This document shows positions 50,075 through 59,108 of a stretch of DNA of 64,000 bases, one piece after another (positions within the stretch are counted from its first letter, which is position 1; every line of letters begins with the position of its first letter). A model generated the notes under the pieces. That model saw only the letters and a list, made by a program, of their open reading frames with translations, was not told where the DNA came from and did not search any database. The stretch is from an uncultured Phascolarctobacterium sp. (GTDB lineage: Bacteria; Bacillota; Negativicutes; Acidaminococcales; Acidaminococcaceae). Location of the stretch: contig CAAEPE010000036.1 of the NCBI GenBank assembly GCA_900757795.1, positions 1 through 64,000 of the forward strand. Reading direction: 5' to 3'. The position numbers were made by a program, and so were the translations under genes.

Positions 50075-51958
50075 ATGGAACGCTTTTTACCAATTTCTCT
50101 GGAAGAAATTGCAGATAGAGGCTGGGAGCAGCTGGACTTTTTATTTATCAGCGGCGACGCCTATGTTGACCATCCGTCCTTTGGCCCTGCGGTAATTTGC
50201 CGCGTTTTGGAATCACAAGGCTATAAGGTAGCTTTGTTGTGCCAGCCTACATGGGATAAGCCGGAAAATTTTGCTGTTTTAGGCAAACCGCGCTTAGGCG
50301 TGCTTATTTCCGGCGGCAATCTTGATTCCATGCTGTGCCATTATACGGCGGCGAAAAAACCGCGATCAGTAGATAAATATACTGCCGGTGGCGTTATGGG
50401 CAAGCGTCCGGATCATGCTACGGTTGTTTATGCTCAGATGGTTAAGCAATTGTGGCCGCAGATGCCGGTTATTATTGGCGGCATTGAAGCGAGCCTGCGC
50501 CGTTTTGTGCATTTTGATTATTGGGAAAATAAATTACTGCCTTCTATTTTAGAAAGCAGCGGTGCAGATTTGCTGGTTTACGGCATGGGTGAAAAGCAAA
50601 TTGTAGAAATTGCCGATTACCTGAGCGGCGGCGCGGACGTAAGCGATATGCGTTATATCCGCGGCACGGCTTATGCCTGTGACGAGCTGCCGGAGGGTGA
50701 AGAATATGTGCAGCTTCCCGGCTGGAAAGCTATTCGTGACGACAAAAAATTCTTCGCGCAGGCGTATCACCTGCAAAGTCAGGAGCAGGATCCTTTTTAC
50801 GGCAAGCCGTTAGTGCAGCGCGGTCAAAATAAATTTATTGTGCAAAATCCGCCGGTTTTTCCTTTAACGCAAAAGGAAATGGATGCAGTTTATGATTTGC
50901 CCTATGTGCGTAAGTGGCATCCTAGCTATGATACGCAAGGCGGCGTTGCGGCTTTGGAGGAAGTGCAGTTTAGCATTGTGAGCTGTCGCGGCTGTTTTGG
51001 CAGCTGTGCTTTTTGCGCTATCCACGCTCATCAAGGCAGAATTATTCAGGCGCGTAGTCGCGAATCTATTTTGCGTGAGGCGAAAATTATTACGCACTTA
51101 CCAGGATTTAAGGGATATATTCATGATGTGGGTGGTCCAACGGCCAACTTCCGTCATCCGTCTTGTTCAAAACAATTAAAATACGGTGTGTGTAAGGACA
51201 GACAATGTCTGTTTCCTGCACCGTGCCCCAATTTGGACGCAGATCACAGTGATTATATTGAGCTTTTGGCAAAATTGCGCGCTGTGCCCGGCGTAAAAAA
51301 AGTTTTTATTCGCAGCGGCATTCGTTACGATTACCTGCTGGCAGATAAAAAACAGGAATTTTTAGATGTTTTGTGCCGCTATCACATCAGCGGTTTGCTG
51401 AAAATTGCACCGGAGCATATTGCTCCGCCGGTTTTACAGCGTATGGGTAAGCCGGGCAAAGAGGTTTACTTAAAATTTATGCGCGCTTACGCCAAAAAAA
51501 ATAAAGAGCTGGGACTGCCCCAATATTTGGTGCCTTATTTTATCAGCAGTCATCCTGGATGTACCTTGAACAACGCCATTGAGCTGGCGGAATTTTTGCG
51601 GGATATTAAGCACCAGCCGGAGCAGGTGCAGGATTTTATTCCTACTCCCGGCAGCGCGGCTACGGCCATGTATTATTCTGGCGTGGACCCGGCGACGGGA
51701 GAAAGCGTTTTTGTAGCGCGCAATCCTCATGATAAAGCTATGCAGCGGGCGCTTATGCAGTACAGAAATCCACGCAACCGCAAAATGGTTTTGGAAGCGC
51801 TGCAAAAAGCCGGACGCATGGATTTGGTCGGTACGGGGCCTAAATGTCTGCTGGCGCCTGAAAAAAACAACAATCGTTATGGTGAAGCTCAAGGCAGAAC
51901 GCGCAGTAAATTTTCTGCCGATAAAAATTCTTCCCGTACTAAAAAACGTCGCTTCTAA
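50075..51958 (+). CDS. YgiQ family radical SAM protein
   Basis: A B12-binding-like N-terminal domain plus radical SAM core. The 4Fe-4S motif is C307-x3-C311-x2-C314 in GCFGSCAFCAIHAHQG. The N-terminal ERFLPISLEEIADRGWEQLDFLFISGDAYVDHPSFG and the GGIEASLRRFVHFDYW block are strongly characteristic of YgiQ (UPF0313). The C-terminus is basic. The reaction is not established for the family. It is 22 bp downstream of rodZ, co-directional; the association with rodZ and rimO may only reflect operon position. Confidence 0.93.
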   Translation: MERFLPISLEEIADRGWEQLDFLFISGDAYVDHPSFGPAVICRVLESQGYKVALLCQPTWDKPENFAVLGKPRLGVLISGGNLDSMLCHYTAAKKPRSVDKYTAGGVMGKRPDHATVVYAQMVKQLWPQMPVIIGGIEASLRRFVHFDYWENKLLPSILESSGADLLVYGMGEKQIVEIADYLSGGADVSDMRYIRGTAYACDELPEGEEYVQLPGWKAIRDDKKFFAQAYHLQSQEQDPFYGKPLVQRGQNKFIVQNPPVFPLTQKEMDAVYDLPYVRKWHPSYDTQGGVAALEEVQFSIVSCRGCFGSCAFCAIHAHQGRIIQARSRESILREAKIITHLPGFKGYIHDVGGPTANFRHPSCSKQLKYGVCKDRQCLFPAPCPNLDADHSDYIELLAKLRAVPGVKKVFIRSGIRYDYLLADKKQEFLDVLCRYHISGLLKIAPEHIAPPVLQRMGKPGKEVYLKFMRAYAKKNKELGLPQYLVPYFISSHPGCTLNNAIELAEFLRDIKHQPEQVQDFIPTPGSAATAMYYSGVDPATGESVFVARNPHDKAMQRALMQYRNPRNRKMVLEALQKAGRMDLVGTGPKCLLAPEKNNNRYGEAQGRTRSKFSADKNSSRTKKRRF

Positions 51959-51975
51959 GAGCAGAGGGCACAAAT

Positions 51976-52980
51976 ATGTTTCGTTTTATGCTGTCATCGC
52001 TGCTGCTGTTGCTGCTGCTGGTTACAGGCTGCGGTCAGGAAAAAGCGTTGCAAGAAAAGGCAGTGCAGCAGATACAAAATAATAAAACCTTAGTGCTGTA
52101 TTCAGAGCTGGATAATAAATTTACCGCTGATTTGGTACAAAGCTTTAATGAAAATAATAAAGAGAAGCTGACCGTAAAATTTGTTTCGGAATTAAAGCCT
52201 AACGACAAGCTGCCGGATTTGGTGCTGGCAGAAAAGCGCACGCTTTATGGTTTAAAGCAGCAGCAAAAGCTCAAGCCGGTGGCGTTTACCATCGGCGACA
52301 AGCTGCCTAAAAAATTGCGGGACGCGGATATGTGCTGGTATGGCGTATTTTACGATCCTACTGTTTTTTTGATTAACCAGCAGTATGCGCGCACCATTGG
52401 TCAGCAAAGCTTGCGCGGCTGGGCAGATTTGGAAAATAAATTAGATCTGCGTATTGCTATAGAAAATCTTTCTGACAGCAACAGTACGCAAAATTTTTTA
52501 GGCGCTTTTGCTGACGCGCTGGGAGAAACTTCTTCTCTCAATTATCTTTGGAATATTAATCGTTTTGTAGGGCAATATGCCAAATTTCCCTTTACGTCTA
52601 TTCGTATGACGGCAGTGGGCGACGCAGATTTGGCAATTACTCGTCAAAGCTATGTTTTTAAATATCTGGAAAATAAATTTCCTGCTTATGTAGTGCAGCC
52701 TGATGAGGGAACGCCGGTAAATCTCTACTGTGTAGGCATGTTTGCCGATTGTCAGCAGGAGCTGCCTGCCCTGCAGTTTATCGAATGGCTGTTGTCGGGA
52801 GATAAGGTGCAGGCAGTGGCACAGGCAGATAATACCGGTTTTATGTTTATTTTTCCTCGAGGTGTGCAGGAAGAGCCTGTAGATGCGGATAAGCTTTGGC
52901 TGAACGAAAATTATTTAGACACCGCTAAGCAAAAGCTTTTGACTGAAAGATGGCTGGAAAGAGTGCGCTTTAGTAAATAG
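51976..52980 (+). CDS. Extracellular solute-binding lipoprotein without a linked permease
   Basis: A periplasmic-binding-protein-like lipoprotein. The signal peptide (MFRFMLSSLLLLLLLVTG) ends in a lipobox with Cys19. The body reads like an iron(III)/anion-type class of binding proteins (LVLYSELDNKFTADLVQSFNENN, then GVFYDPTVFLINQQYAR and GWADLENKL, TAVGDADLAITRQ). No ABC permease or ATPase gene is adjacent; neighbours are ygiQ and rimO. It may serve a transporter elsewhere or act as a sensor. The ligand is unknown. Confidence 0.8.
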   Translation: MFRFMLSSLLLLLLLVTGCGQEKALQEKAVQQIQNNKTLVLYSELDNKFTADLVQSFNENNKEKLTVKFVSELKPNDKLPDLVLAEKRTLYGLKQQQKLKPVAFTIGDKLPKKLRDADMCWYGVFYDPTVFLINQQYARTIGQQSLRGWADLENKLDLRIAIENLSDSNSTQNFLGAFADALGETSSLNYLWNINRFVGQYAKFPFTSIRMTAVGDADLAITRQSYVFKYLENKFPAYVVQPDEGTPVNLYCVGMFADCQQELPALQFIEWLLSGDKVQAVAQADNTGFMFIFPRGVQEEPVDADKLWLNENYLDTAKQKLLTERWLERVRFSK

Positions 52981-53007
52981 GCGCGCCGGATTGAAGGAGG
53001 CTGTGTA

Positions 53008-54327
53008 ATGAAAATAGGTATGGTCAGCTTGGGCTGTCCTAAAAATTTGGTAGATTCTGAGGTTATGCTGGGGCTGATTAGAGAAAAAAAGCTGGAAATT
53101 ACCAATAATCCGGAAGAAGCTGATATTATAATCGTTAACACCTGCGGCTTTATTGAAAGTGCCAAGGAGGAATCTATCAATACAGTTTTGCAGATGGCGG
53201 AATATAAACAAACAGGCAGCTGTAAATATTTAATTATGACAGGCTGCTTAGGTCAGCGTTATGCGGACGAGCTGTTTGAAAGTATGCCGGAAATTGACGC
53301 AATTGTCGGCACTGACAGCTTTACGGATATTTCCTGGGTAATAGAGCAGGTTATGGCTGGCAAACGTTTGAAGCATTTAGAAAAGCTCACCAGCCAAAAT
53401 GTTTCTCTGCCTCCGCGTATGCTTACTACTCCAGAATATATGGCTTATTTAAAAATTGCCGAGGGCTGCGATAATTGCTGCTCCTATTGCATTATTCCGC
53501 AGCTGCGCGGTCCTTATACTTCGCGGCCTTATGATGAGGTGCTGGCAGAGGCTAAAGCCCTAGCTGCCAGTGGTATTAAGGAATTGATTGTGGTGGCGCA
53601 GGATACTACGCGCTACGGTGAGGATACCACAGGAAAATTGCTGCTGCCGCAATTATTGCGCGATTTGAATGCATTAGAGGGAATTCAATGGATAAGAGTT
53701 ATGTATCTTTATCCTAATAATTTTACGGACGAATTGATTGACGCTTTCGCTTCTTTAGACAAGGTTTGCAAATATATTGATATTCCTTTGCAGCACGCCA
53801 GCGACAGACTTTTGGATAGCATGAATCGTTACGATACCCGCGCGCAGGTAGAAAAATTGCTGCATAAGCTGCGTACCCGTGTTAAGGATATTACTATTCG
53901 CACTACTTTTATTGTCGGGTTCCCGGGAGAAACCGACGAGGATTTTGCGGAGCTCAAGGATTTTGTTGAGCAGCAGCGTTTTGAAAACGCCGGTGTGTTC
54001 CAGTATTCGCAGGAGGAAGGCACTGTAGCCGGAGCTATGGAAAATCAGATTGCGCCGGAGATTAAAGAAAATCGTTATCACGAGCTGATGGCTTTGCAGG
54101 CCGAAATTTCCGAAGAAATTCATCAGGAGCGCGAGGGCGTAGAGTTGGATGTTTTAGTTGAAGGCTTTGATGAAGATAATTTGGCTTATGGCCGCAGCAC
54201 TCACGAAGCGCCTGATATTGACGGCACTATTTTTATTGAAAACGCGGGAAATCTACAAATTGGCGATATGGTCCGCGTGCGTATTTCACAAGGCTTTACT
54301 TATGAAATGGTCGGCGAAAGAATCTAA
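53008..54327 (+). CDS. rimO: Ribosomal protein uS12 methylthiotransferase
   Basis: Adds a methylthio group to the conserved Asp of ribosomal protein S12 using two 4Fe-4S clusters. The N-terminal cluster cysteines are C10, C46 and C80 (SLGCPKN, NTCGFIE, MTGCLGQRY). The radical SAM motif is C154-x3-C158-x2-C161. A C-terminal TRAM domain is present (about 375-439, VLVEGFDED ... VRVRISQGFTYEMVG). The SLGCPKNLVDSEVM start distinguishes RimO from MiaB. AAGGAGG precedes the ATG. 439 residues is normal. Confidence 0.96.
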   Translation: MKIGMVSLGCPKNLVDSEVMLGLIREKKLEITNNPEEADIIIVNTCGFIESAKEESINTVLQMAEYKQTGSCKYLIMTGCLGQRYADELFESMPEIDAIVGTDSFTDISWVIEQVMAGKRLKHLEKLTSQNVSLPPRMLTTPEYMAYLKIAEGCDNCCSYCIIPQLRGPYTSRPYDEVLAEAKALAASGIKELIVVAQDTTRYGEDTTGKLLLPQLLRDLNALEGIQWIRVMYLYPNNFTDELIDAFASLDKVCKYIDIPLQHASDRLLDSMNRYDTRAQVEKLLHKLRTRVKDITIRTTFIVGFPGETDEDFAELKDFVEQQRFENAGVFQYSQEEGTVAGAMENQIAPEIKENRYHELMALQAEISEEIHQEREGVELDVLVEGFDEDNLAYGRSTHEAPDIDGTIFIENAGNLQIGDMVRVRISQGFTYEMVGERI

Positions 54328-54352
54328 AAGGATTCTGAAGGGAATGAGTTAA

Positions 54353-55600
54353 ATGAAGGTTGAAATTGTAACCACAGGTACGGAGCTGCTGTTAGGCGAA
54401 ATTTTGAATACTAATGTGCAGTATCTTTCCCGCAAGCTTAATAATATGGGCTTTGATGTGCTTTATCATACGACAGTCGGCGATAATTCCGGCAGAATGC
54501 GTTCTGTGCTGGAGCAGGCTATGGAGCGGGCAGATATTATTATTACCAGCGGCGGTTTAGGGCCTACTCGCGGCGATATCACCAAGGAAACAGTTATGGA
54601 GGTTTGCCATACCGACAGCTATCTTGATTTGGATACCTGGGGACGTATCGACGCGTACTTTCAAAAAAAGGGTATTTGCTGCTCGGAAAATAATGAAAAG
54701 CAAGCCTTTGTGCCGCTGGGTGCAGAAATTTTGCAAAACGAAGTGGGTACTGCGCCGGGACTGTGGTTGGAATACAATGGTAAAATCTTCATTTTACTGC
54801 CTGGACCGCCGTCAGAGCTGACTGATATGTGCGAAAAGCAATTATGGCCGCGGCTTTTGCAGCGGTTTGCTGACCATGGCATTATTCTTTCTCGCACGCT
54901 GCATTTAAGAGGAGTAGGCGAATCCAAAGTTGCAGAAATTCTTGACGAGGTAATTATGCGTCAAAGCAATCCAACGATTGCACTTTACGCTCGTTATGGA
55001 GAAATTTTAATTCGTCTTACTGCCAAGGCTGCCGACAGTGACGCGGCAATTAAGCTGCTGGATGCTTGCGAGGCAGAGGTGCGTCAATATGTTGATAATT
55101 ATATTTATGGTGTGGATGATGCATCTTTAGCTGCCTGCTTGGGACAAGAACTGTTAAAGCAAGGCAAAACTATTGCTTTTGCCGAATCCTGCAGCGGCGG
55201 TTTAGCCAGCAGTTTAATTACTGATGTGCCTGGCAGCAGCGAATATCTTTTAGGCAGTTTGGTAACCTATACTAATATGGCTAAAAATAAATTGCTGCAA
55301 GTACAGCAGGATACTCTTGACCGTTATGGCGCAGTCAGCAGAGAAACTGCCTGCGAAATGGCAGCAGGCGTGCGCCGGGTTTTGGGCAGCGATATCGGCG
55401 TAAGTATTACTGGCAATGCAGGCCCCGGAGCCAGCGAAGGCAAGCCTGTTGGTTTGGTGTATATTGCGGTGGCTGCCGAAAACGTAGTTTATTGTCAAGA
55501 GCATCATTTTACAGCTACAAGAACAGAAAATAAGCTGAGAATAGCGCTCACGGCTATTTCTATGGCTATTGATAAATTAAAAGAAGAAAAGAAAAATTAG
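54353..55600 (+). CDS. cinA: CinA family protein (NMN amidohydrolase / competence-damage inducible)
   Basis: Two domains: an N-terminal MoCF-like domain (about 1-170; VEIVTTGTELLLGEILNTN, SGGLGPTRGDITKE, LPGPPSEL), which in other bacteria has ADP-ribose pyrophosphatase activity, and a C-terminal NMN deamidase domain (about 255-410; FAESCSGGLASSLITDVPG, SITGNAGPGASEGKPVGLVYIA). Both are intact, so it likely works in pyridine-nucleotide repair. A short gap follows rimO. In many Firmicutes recA follows cinA; here a DEAD-box helicase gene does. Confidence 0.95.
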   Translation: MKVEIVTTGTELLLGEILNTNVQYLSRKLNNMGFDVLYHTTVGDNSGRMRSVLEQAMERADIIITSGGLGPTRGDITKETVMEVCHTDSYLDLDTWGRIDAYFQKKGICCSENNEKQAFVPLGAEILQNEVGTAPGLWLEYNGKIFILLPGPPSELTDMCEKQLWPRLLQRFADHGIILSRTLHLRGVGESKVAEILDEVIMRQSNPTIALYARYGEILIRLTAKAADSDAAIKLLDACEAEVRQYVDNYIYGVDDASLAACLGQELLKQGKTIAFAESCSGGLASSLITDVPGSSEYLLGSLVTYTNMAKNKLLQVQQDTLDRYGAVSRETACEMAAGVRRVLGSDIGVSITGNAGPGASEGKPVGLVYIAVAAENVVYCQEHHFTATRTENKLRIALTAISMAIDKLKEEKKN

Positions 55601-55641
55601 GAAGAATAAAATTTTTTAGTAATTATGGAGGAAAATTATTG

Positions 55642-57237
55642 ATGGCATTACAAAAAGAAATGTTTGGCAGCTTAGAGCTGGATAAAAAAATTGTTGCGGC
55701 GTTGACTGAAATGGGCTTTGAGGAACCTTCTCCCATTCAAGCGGCAACCATTCCCTTGGTATTAGAGGGCAACGACGTTATTGGCCAAGCGCAGACCGGT
55801 ACCGGCAAAACTGCTGCTTTCGGTATTCCCTTGGTGCAGGGTGTGGATGACTTTAAGCATATTCAGGCTTTAATTATGTGTCCTACTCGTGAGCTGGCTA
55901 TTCAGGTTGCAGAGGAAGTTGGCAAAATTGGCCGCGTTCGCCGCGTACGCGCACTGCCGGTTTATGGCGGACAGCCTATTGAACGCCAAATTCGCTCTTT
56001 AAAAAGCAATGTGCAGATTGTTATCGGCACGCCGGGACGTTTGATTGACCACATTAATCGCGGTACCATTAAGCTGGATCACATCAAATTTTTAGTGCTG
56101 GATGAAGCTGACGAAATGCTGGATATGGGTTTTGTGGACGATATTGAAGAAATTATGCGCAATCTGCCCAGCGAGCGTCAAACCTTGCTGTTCTCTGCCA
56201 CTATGCCGCGCCCTATTTTAAGTTTGACTAAAAAATATATGCGTGCGCCGAAAAACGTTACTGTGTCTAAAGAAGATTTAACAGTGCCGCTGATTGAGCA
56301 ATATTATTTTGAAACAAAAGACAAGGTTGAAGGCTTGTGCCGCCTGCTGGATGCAGAAATTGACGGCAAGCTGATTATTTTCTGCCGCACGAAAAAAGGC
56401 GTGGATGATTTATCCATTGCCTTGTCCAGCCGTGGCTATATGGCTGAGGGCCTGCATGGCGATTTAAGCCAAAACCAACGCGACAGAGTTATGAAAAAAT
56501 TCCGCGAAGGCGCATGCGATGTGCTGATTGCTACTGATGTGGCAGCCCGCGGTATTGATGTGGATAATATTACTCACGTTATTAACTTTGATATTCCCCA
56601 AGACCCCGAAAGCTATGTGCACCGCATTGGACGTACCGGCCGCGCAGGCAATACCGGCGTAGCTATGACTTTTATTACTCCCCGCGAGTTCCGTCAGCTG
56701 AAATTGATTGAGCGCATGGTCAACACCAAAATCCAGCGACGCCAATTGCCGACTGCCGCTAATGTAATCGAGCGTCAGCGCGACCAAATCATCAGCAAAA
56801 TGCAGACCGTGCTGGAGCTTAACGCTTATCATGACTATATGCCTATTGCCGAAAGTCTGTTGGACGATTACAGCGCCGAAGAGGTAGCGGCAGCAGCTTT
56901 GAAGCTGATGCAGGAAGGCAATAAGGCTTTGGAAGCGCCGCAAGAAGATACGCTGGCGAAGGATTTGCAGAATACCGGTGGTCGTCCCGGCATGGTGCGC
57001 CTGTTTATGAACATTGGCCGCAGTCAAAAGGTTATGGTGAAGGATATTGTCAGCACCATTGCTATTGAAGCAGATATTCCCGCCCGCGACATTGGCTTAA
57101 TCAATATTTACGATAAATTTACCTTTGTGGAAGTTCCTGAGGACGTAGCCGAAAAGGTTATCGGCGCTATGCACAAGAACTTTATCAAAGGCTACCGCAT
57201 CAATATTGAGCCTGCCAAGGTTAGAGAGCGCAGATAA
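55642..57237 (+). CDS. DEAD-box RNA helicase, DeaD/CshA type with DbpA-like RNA-binding domain
   Basis: An RNA helicase acting in ribosome assembly and mRNA decay. It shows the Q-motif (EPSPIQAATIP), Walker A AQTGTGKT (50-57), PTRELA, DEADEMLDMGF, SATMP, ARGIDV and HRIGRTGRAG. The ~100-residue C-terminal segment (GMVRLFMNIGRSQKVMVKDIV ... GYRINIEPAKVRER) is a DbpA-type RRM that binds structured RNA, absent from the first helicase in this window. ATG 55642 is chosen over TTG 55639; GGAGG lies 10 nt upstream. 21 bp separate it from hflX. Confidence 0.95.
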   Translation: MALQKEMFGSLELDKKIVAALTEMGFEEPSPIQAATIPLVLEGNDVIGQAQTGTGKTAAFGIPLVQGVDDFKHIQALIMCPTRELAIQVAEEVGKIGRVRRVRALPVYGGQPIERQIRSLKSNVQIVIGTPGRLIDHINRGTIKLDHIKFLVLDEADEMLDMGFVDDIEEIMRNLPSERQTLLFSATMPRPILSLTKKYMRAPKNVTVSKEDLTVPLIEQYYFETKDKVEGLCRLLDAEIDGKLIIFCRTKKGVDDLSIALSSRGYMAEGLHGDLSQNQRDRVMKKFREGACDVLIATDVAARGIDVDNITHVINFDIPQDPESYVHRIGRTGRAGNTGVAMTFITPREFRQLKLIERMVNTKIQRRQLPTAANVIERQRDQIISKMQTVLELNAYHDYMPIAESLLDDYSAEEVAAAALKLMQEGNKALEAPQEDTLAKDLQNTGGRPGMVRLFMNIGRSQKVMVKDIVSTIAIEADIPARDIGLINIYDKFTFVEVPEDVAEKVIGAMHKNFIKGYRINIEPAKVRERR

Positions 57238-57257
57238 ATTTTGGAGGTGCCCTTTTT

Positions 57258-59084
57258 ATGGCACAGAATGAAATTTACGGCAACCTGAAAGGTATCCGTA
57301 ATTCCGTTATTGATGAATTAAAAACTTTTTATGATATTCGTTTGGAAAACGGCCAGCTGCTGCTTAAAGAATTGGCTGTGCGTATGGCGGATGTAACCGA
57401 TTACATCAATCGCGAGGTTTCCGTGTATATCAGTCGCAGCGGACAGATTTTGGCGGTGGCGGTAGGCGACGACCAAAGTGTGGAACTGCCTGCTATTGAC
57501 GGCCGTCGCGGCAGCAGCCGTTTGAGCGGCGTGCGCTGCGTGCATACTCATCCCAACGGCAATCCGCTTTTGAGCGGCGTGGATATCAGCGCGCTGAAAA
57601 ATAAACGTTTTGATGCCATGATTGCTATTGGCGTCACCGCGCCTGATTTTGCGCAATCCACCATTACCTTTGGCATGATAACCGGAATGGACGAAAATGA
57701 GCAGTACCAAGTGGAATGTTACGGTCCCGCAAGTTTGGAGCAGGCGGAGAGCGTATTTTTCCCTAATTTAGTCGCCATGATGGAGCGCATTTTGGATAAG
57801 CAAAGCGGCAGTACCAGCTTAGCGCAAAGTGCGGAACGAGCTATTCTTGTAGGCATGGAATATAACGGAGGCGCCAGCAGTCTTGGCTGGACGGCAGAAG
57901 ATTCTTTGGAAGAATTAAAACAGCTGGCAGATACTGCCGGTGCAGAAGTTGTTGCTAAATTTTTGCAGAAGCGTCCTAAGCCTGACCCGGCATTTTTTAT
58001 CGGCCGCGGCAAGGTGCAGGAACTGGCACTGTATGTGCAGCAAGAAAATGTTGATTTGTGCATTTTTGACGACGAGCTGTCACCGGCGCAGCAGCGCAAT
58101 ATTGAGCAGGCTATGGGCGTGCGCGTTTTAGACCGCACGGCGCTGATTCTTGATATTTTTGCTCAGCGCGCCCGCACTAACGAAGGCAAGCTGCAAGTTG
58201 AATTGGCGCAGCTGCAATATACGCTGCCGCGGATTATGGGCAAGGGCTTGAGCCTGTCCCGTTTGGGCGGCGGCATCGGCACCCGCGGCCCCGGCGAAAC
58301 TAAGCTGGAGGTTGACCGCAGGCGCATTCGCGATCGCATTGCGTTTATCAAAGAATGTATTGGCAAGGTTAAAAGCGTGCGCACTCTGCACCGCGCAGGC
58401 CGCGCTAAAGCCAGCGTGCCTACGGTTAGCTTGGTTGGCTATACTAACGCGGGCAAATCCACGCTGCTGAATACCTTGACCAATTCCGATATTTATGCGC
58501 AGGATCAGCTTTTTGCAACTTTGGACCCCACCACGCGCCAATTGGATCTGCCCAACAAGCAGCAGGCTATTTTAACCGATACGGTTGGTTTTATTCAGCG
58601 CTTGCCTCATCAGCTGGTAGCGGCTTTTCAATCTACGCTGGAAGAAGTTGTAGAGGCCGACGTTTTGCTGCACGTTATTGACGTAAGCCATGAGCTGTAT
58701 AAGGAGCAGAGCAACGCCGTATATCAGGTGTTAAACGAGCTTGGCGCTCAAGATAAAACCATTATTACTGTGTATAATAAAATTGATAAGCTGCCGGAGG
58801 GCAGCGGCTTGCCGGAGCGTTTGCGCAGAGAGGAAAATTCTGTCTGCATCAGCGCTAAATCCGGCATCAATTTACAAGAACTTTTAGAGCTGATTGCAGA
58901 AAATCTGAAACTGAAATCGGTAGAAGAAAACTTTCTTGTGCCTTACAGCGATTCGGCGGCGGTGGCAAAATTACACGCAGCCGGAACTGTTTTGACGCAG
59001 GAATATCTTGACGAAGGAACTTTGCTGAAAGTACGCATGGAAGCGGAGCAAGTCGGCGAATTTGAACAGTATTTGCAAAAATAA
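57258..59084 (+). CDS. hflX: GTPase HflX with an extra N-terminal JAMM-like domain
   Basis: A ribosome-associated GTPase that splits stalled or hibernating ribosomes. The canonical HflX part runs from about residue 190: ERAILVGM, FIGRGKVQEL, RTALILDIFAQRA, LGGGIGTRGPGETKLE, then the G domain with G1 GYTNAGKST (~394-402), DTVGFI and NKID. The family is usually ~420 residues with G1 near 200, so ~190 residues are added at the front. That extension holds HTHP at 96-99 followed by S106 and D109, matching the JAMM metalloprotease pattern HxHP-x6-S-x2-D seen in RadC. E53 could be the upstream glutamate. Metal binding is inferred. Confidence 0.93.
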   Translation: MAQNEIYGNLKGIRNSVIDELKTFYDIRLENGQLLLKELAVRMADVTDYINREVSVYISRSGQILAVAVGDDQSVELPAIDGRRGSSRLSGVRCVHTHPNGNPLLSGVDISALKNKRFDAMIAIGVTAPDFAQSTITFGMITGMDENEQYQVECYGPASLEQAESVFFPNLVAMMERILDKQSGSTSLAQSAERAILVGMEYNGGASSLGWTAEDSLEELKQLADTAGAEVVAKFLQKRPKPDPAFFIGRGKVQELALYVQQENVDLCIFDDELSPAQQRNIEQAMGVRVLDRTALILDIFAQRARTNEGKLQVELAQLQYTLPRIMGKGLSLSRLGGGIGTRGPGETKLEVDRRRIRDRIAFIKECIGKVKSVRTLHRAGRAKASVPTVSLVGYTNAGKSTLLNTLTNSDIYAQDQLFATLDPTTRQLDLPNKQQAILTDTVGFIQRLPHQLVAAFQSTLEEVVEADVLLHVIDVSHELYKEQSNAVYQVLNELGAQDKTIITVYNKIDKLPEGSGLPERLRREENSVCISAKSGINLQELLELIAENLKLKSVEENFLVPYSDSAAVAKLHAAGTVLTQEYLDEGTLLKVRMEAEQVGEFEQYLQK

Positions 59085-59108
59085 ATTATAAATGTAAGGT
59101 GAAGAAAT

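Noticed and set aside
52911..53211. Overlapping reverse frames between the lipoprotein gene and rimO
   Set aside because: They lie opposite conserved RimO N-terminal coding sequence, including its first two cluster cysteines.
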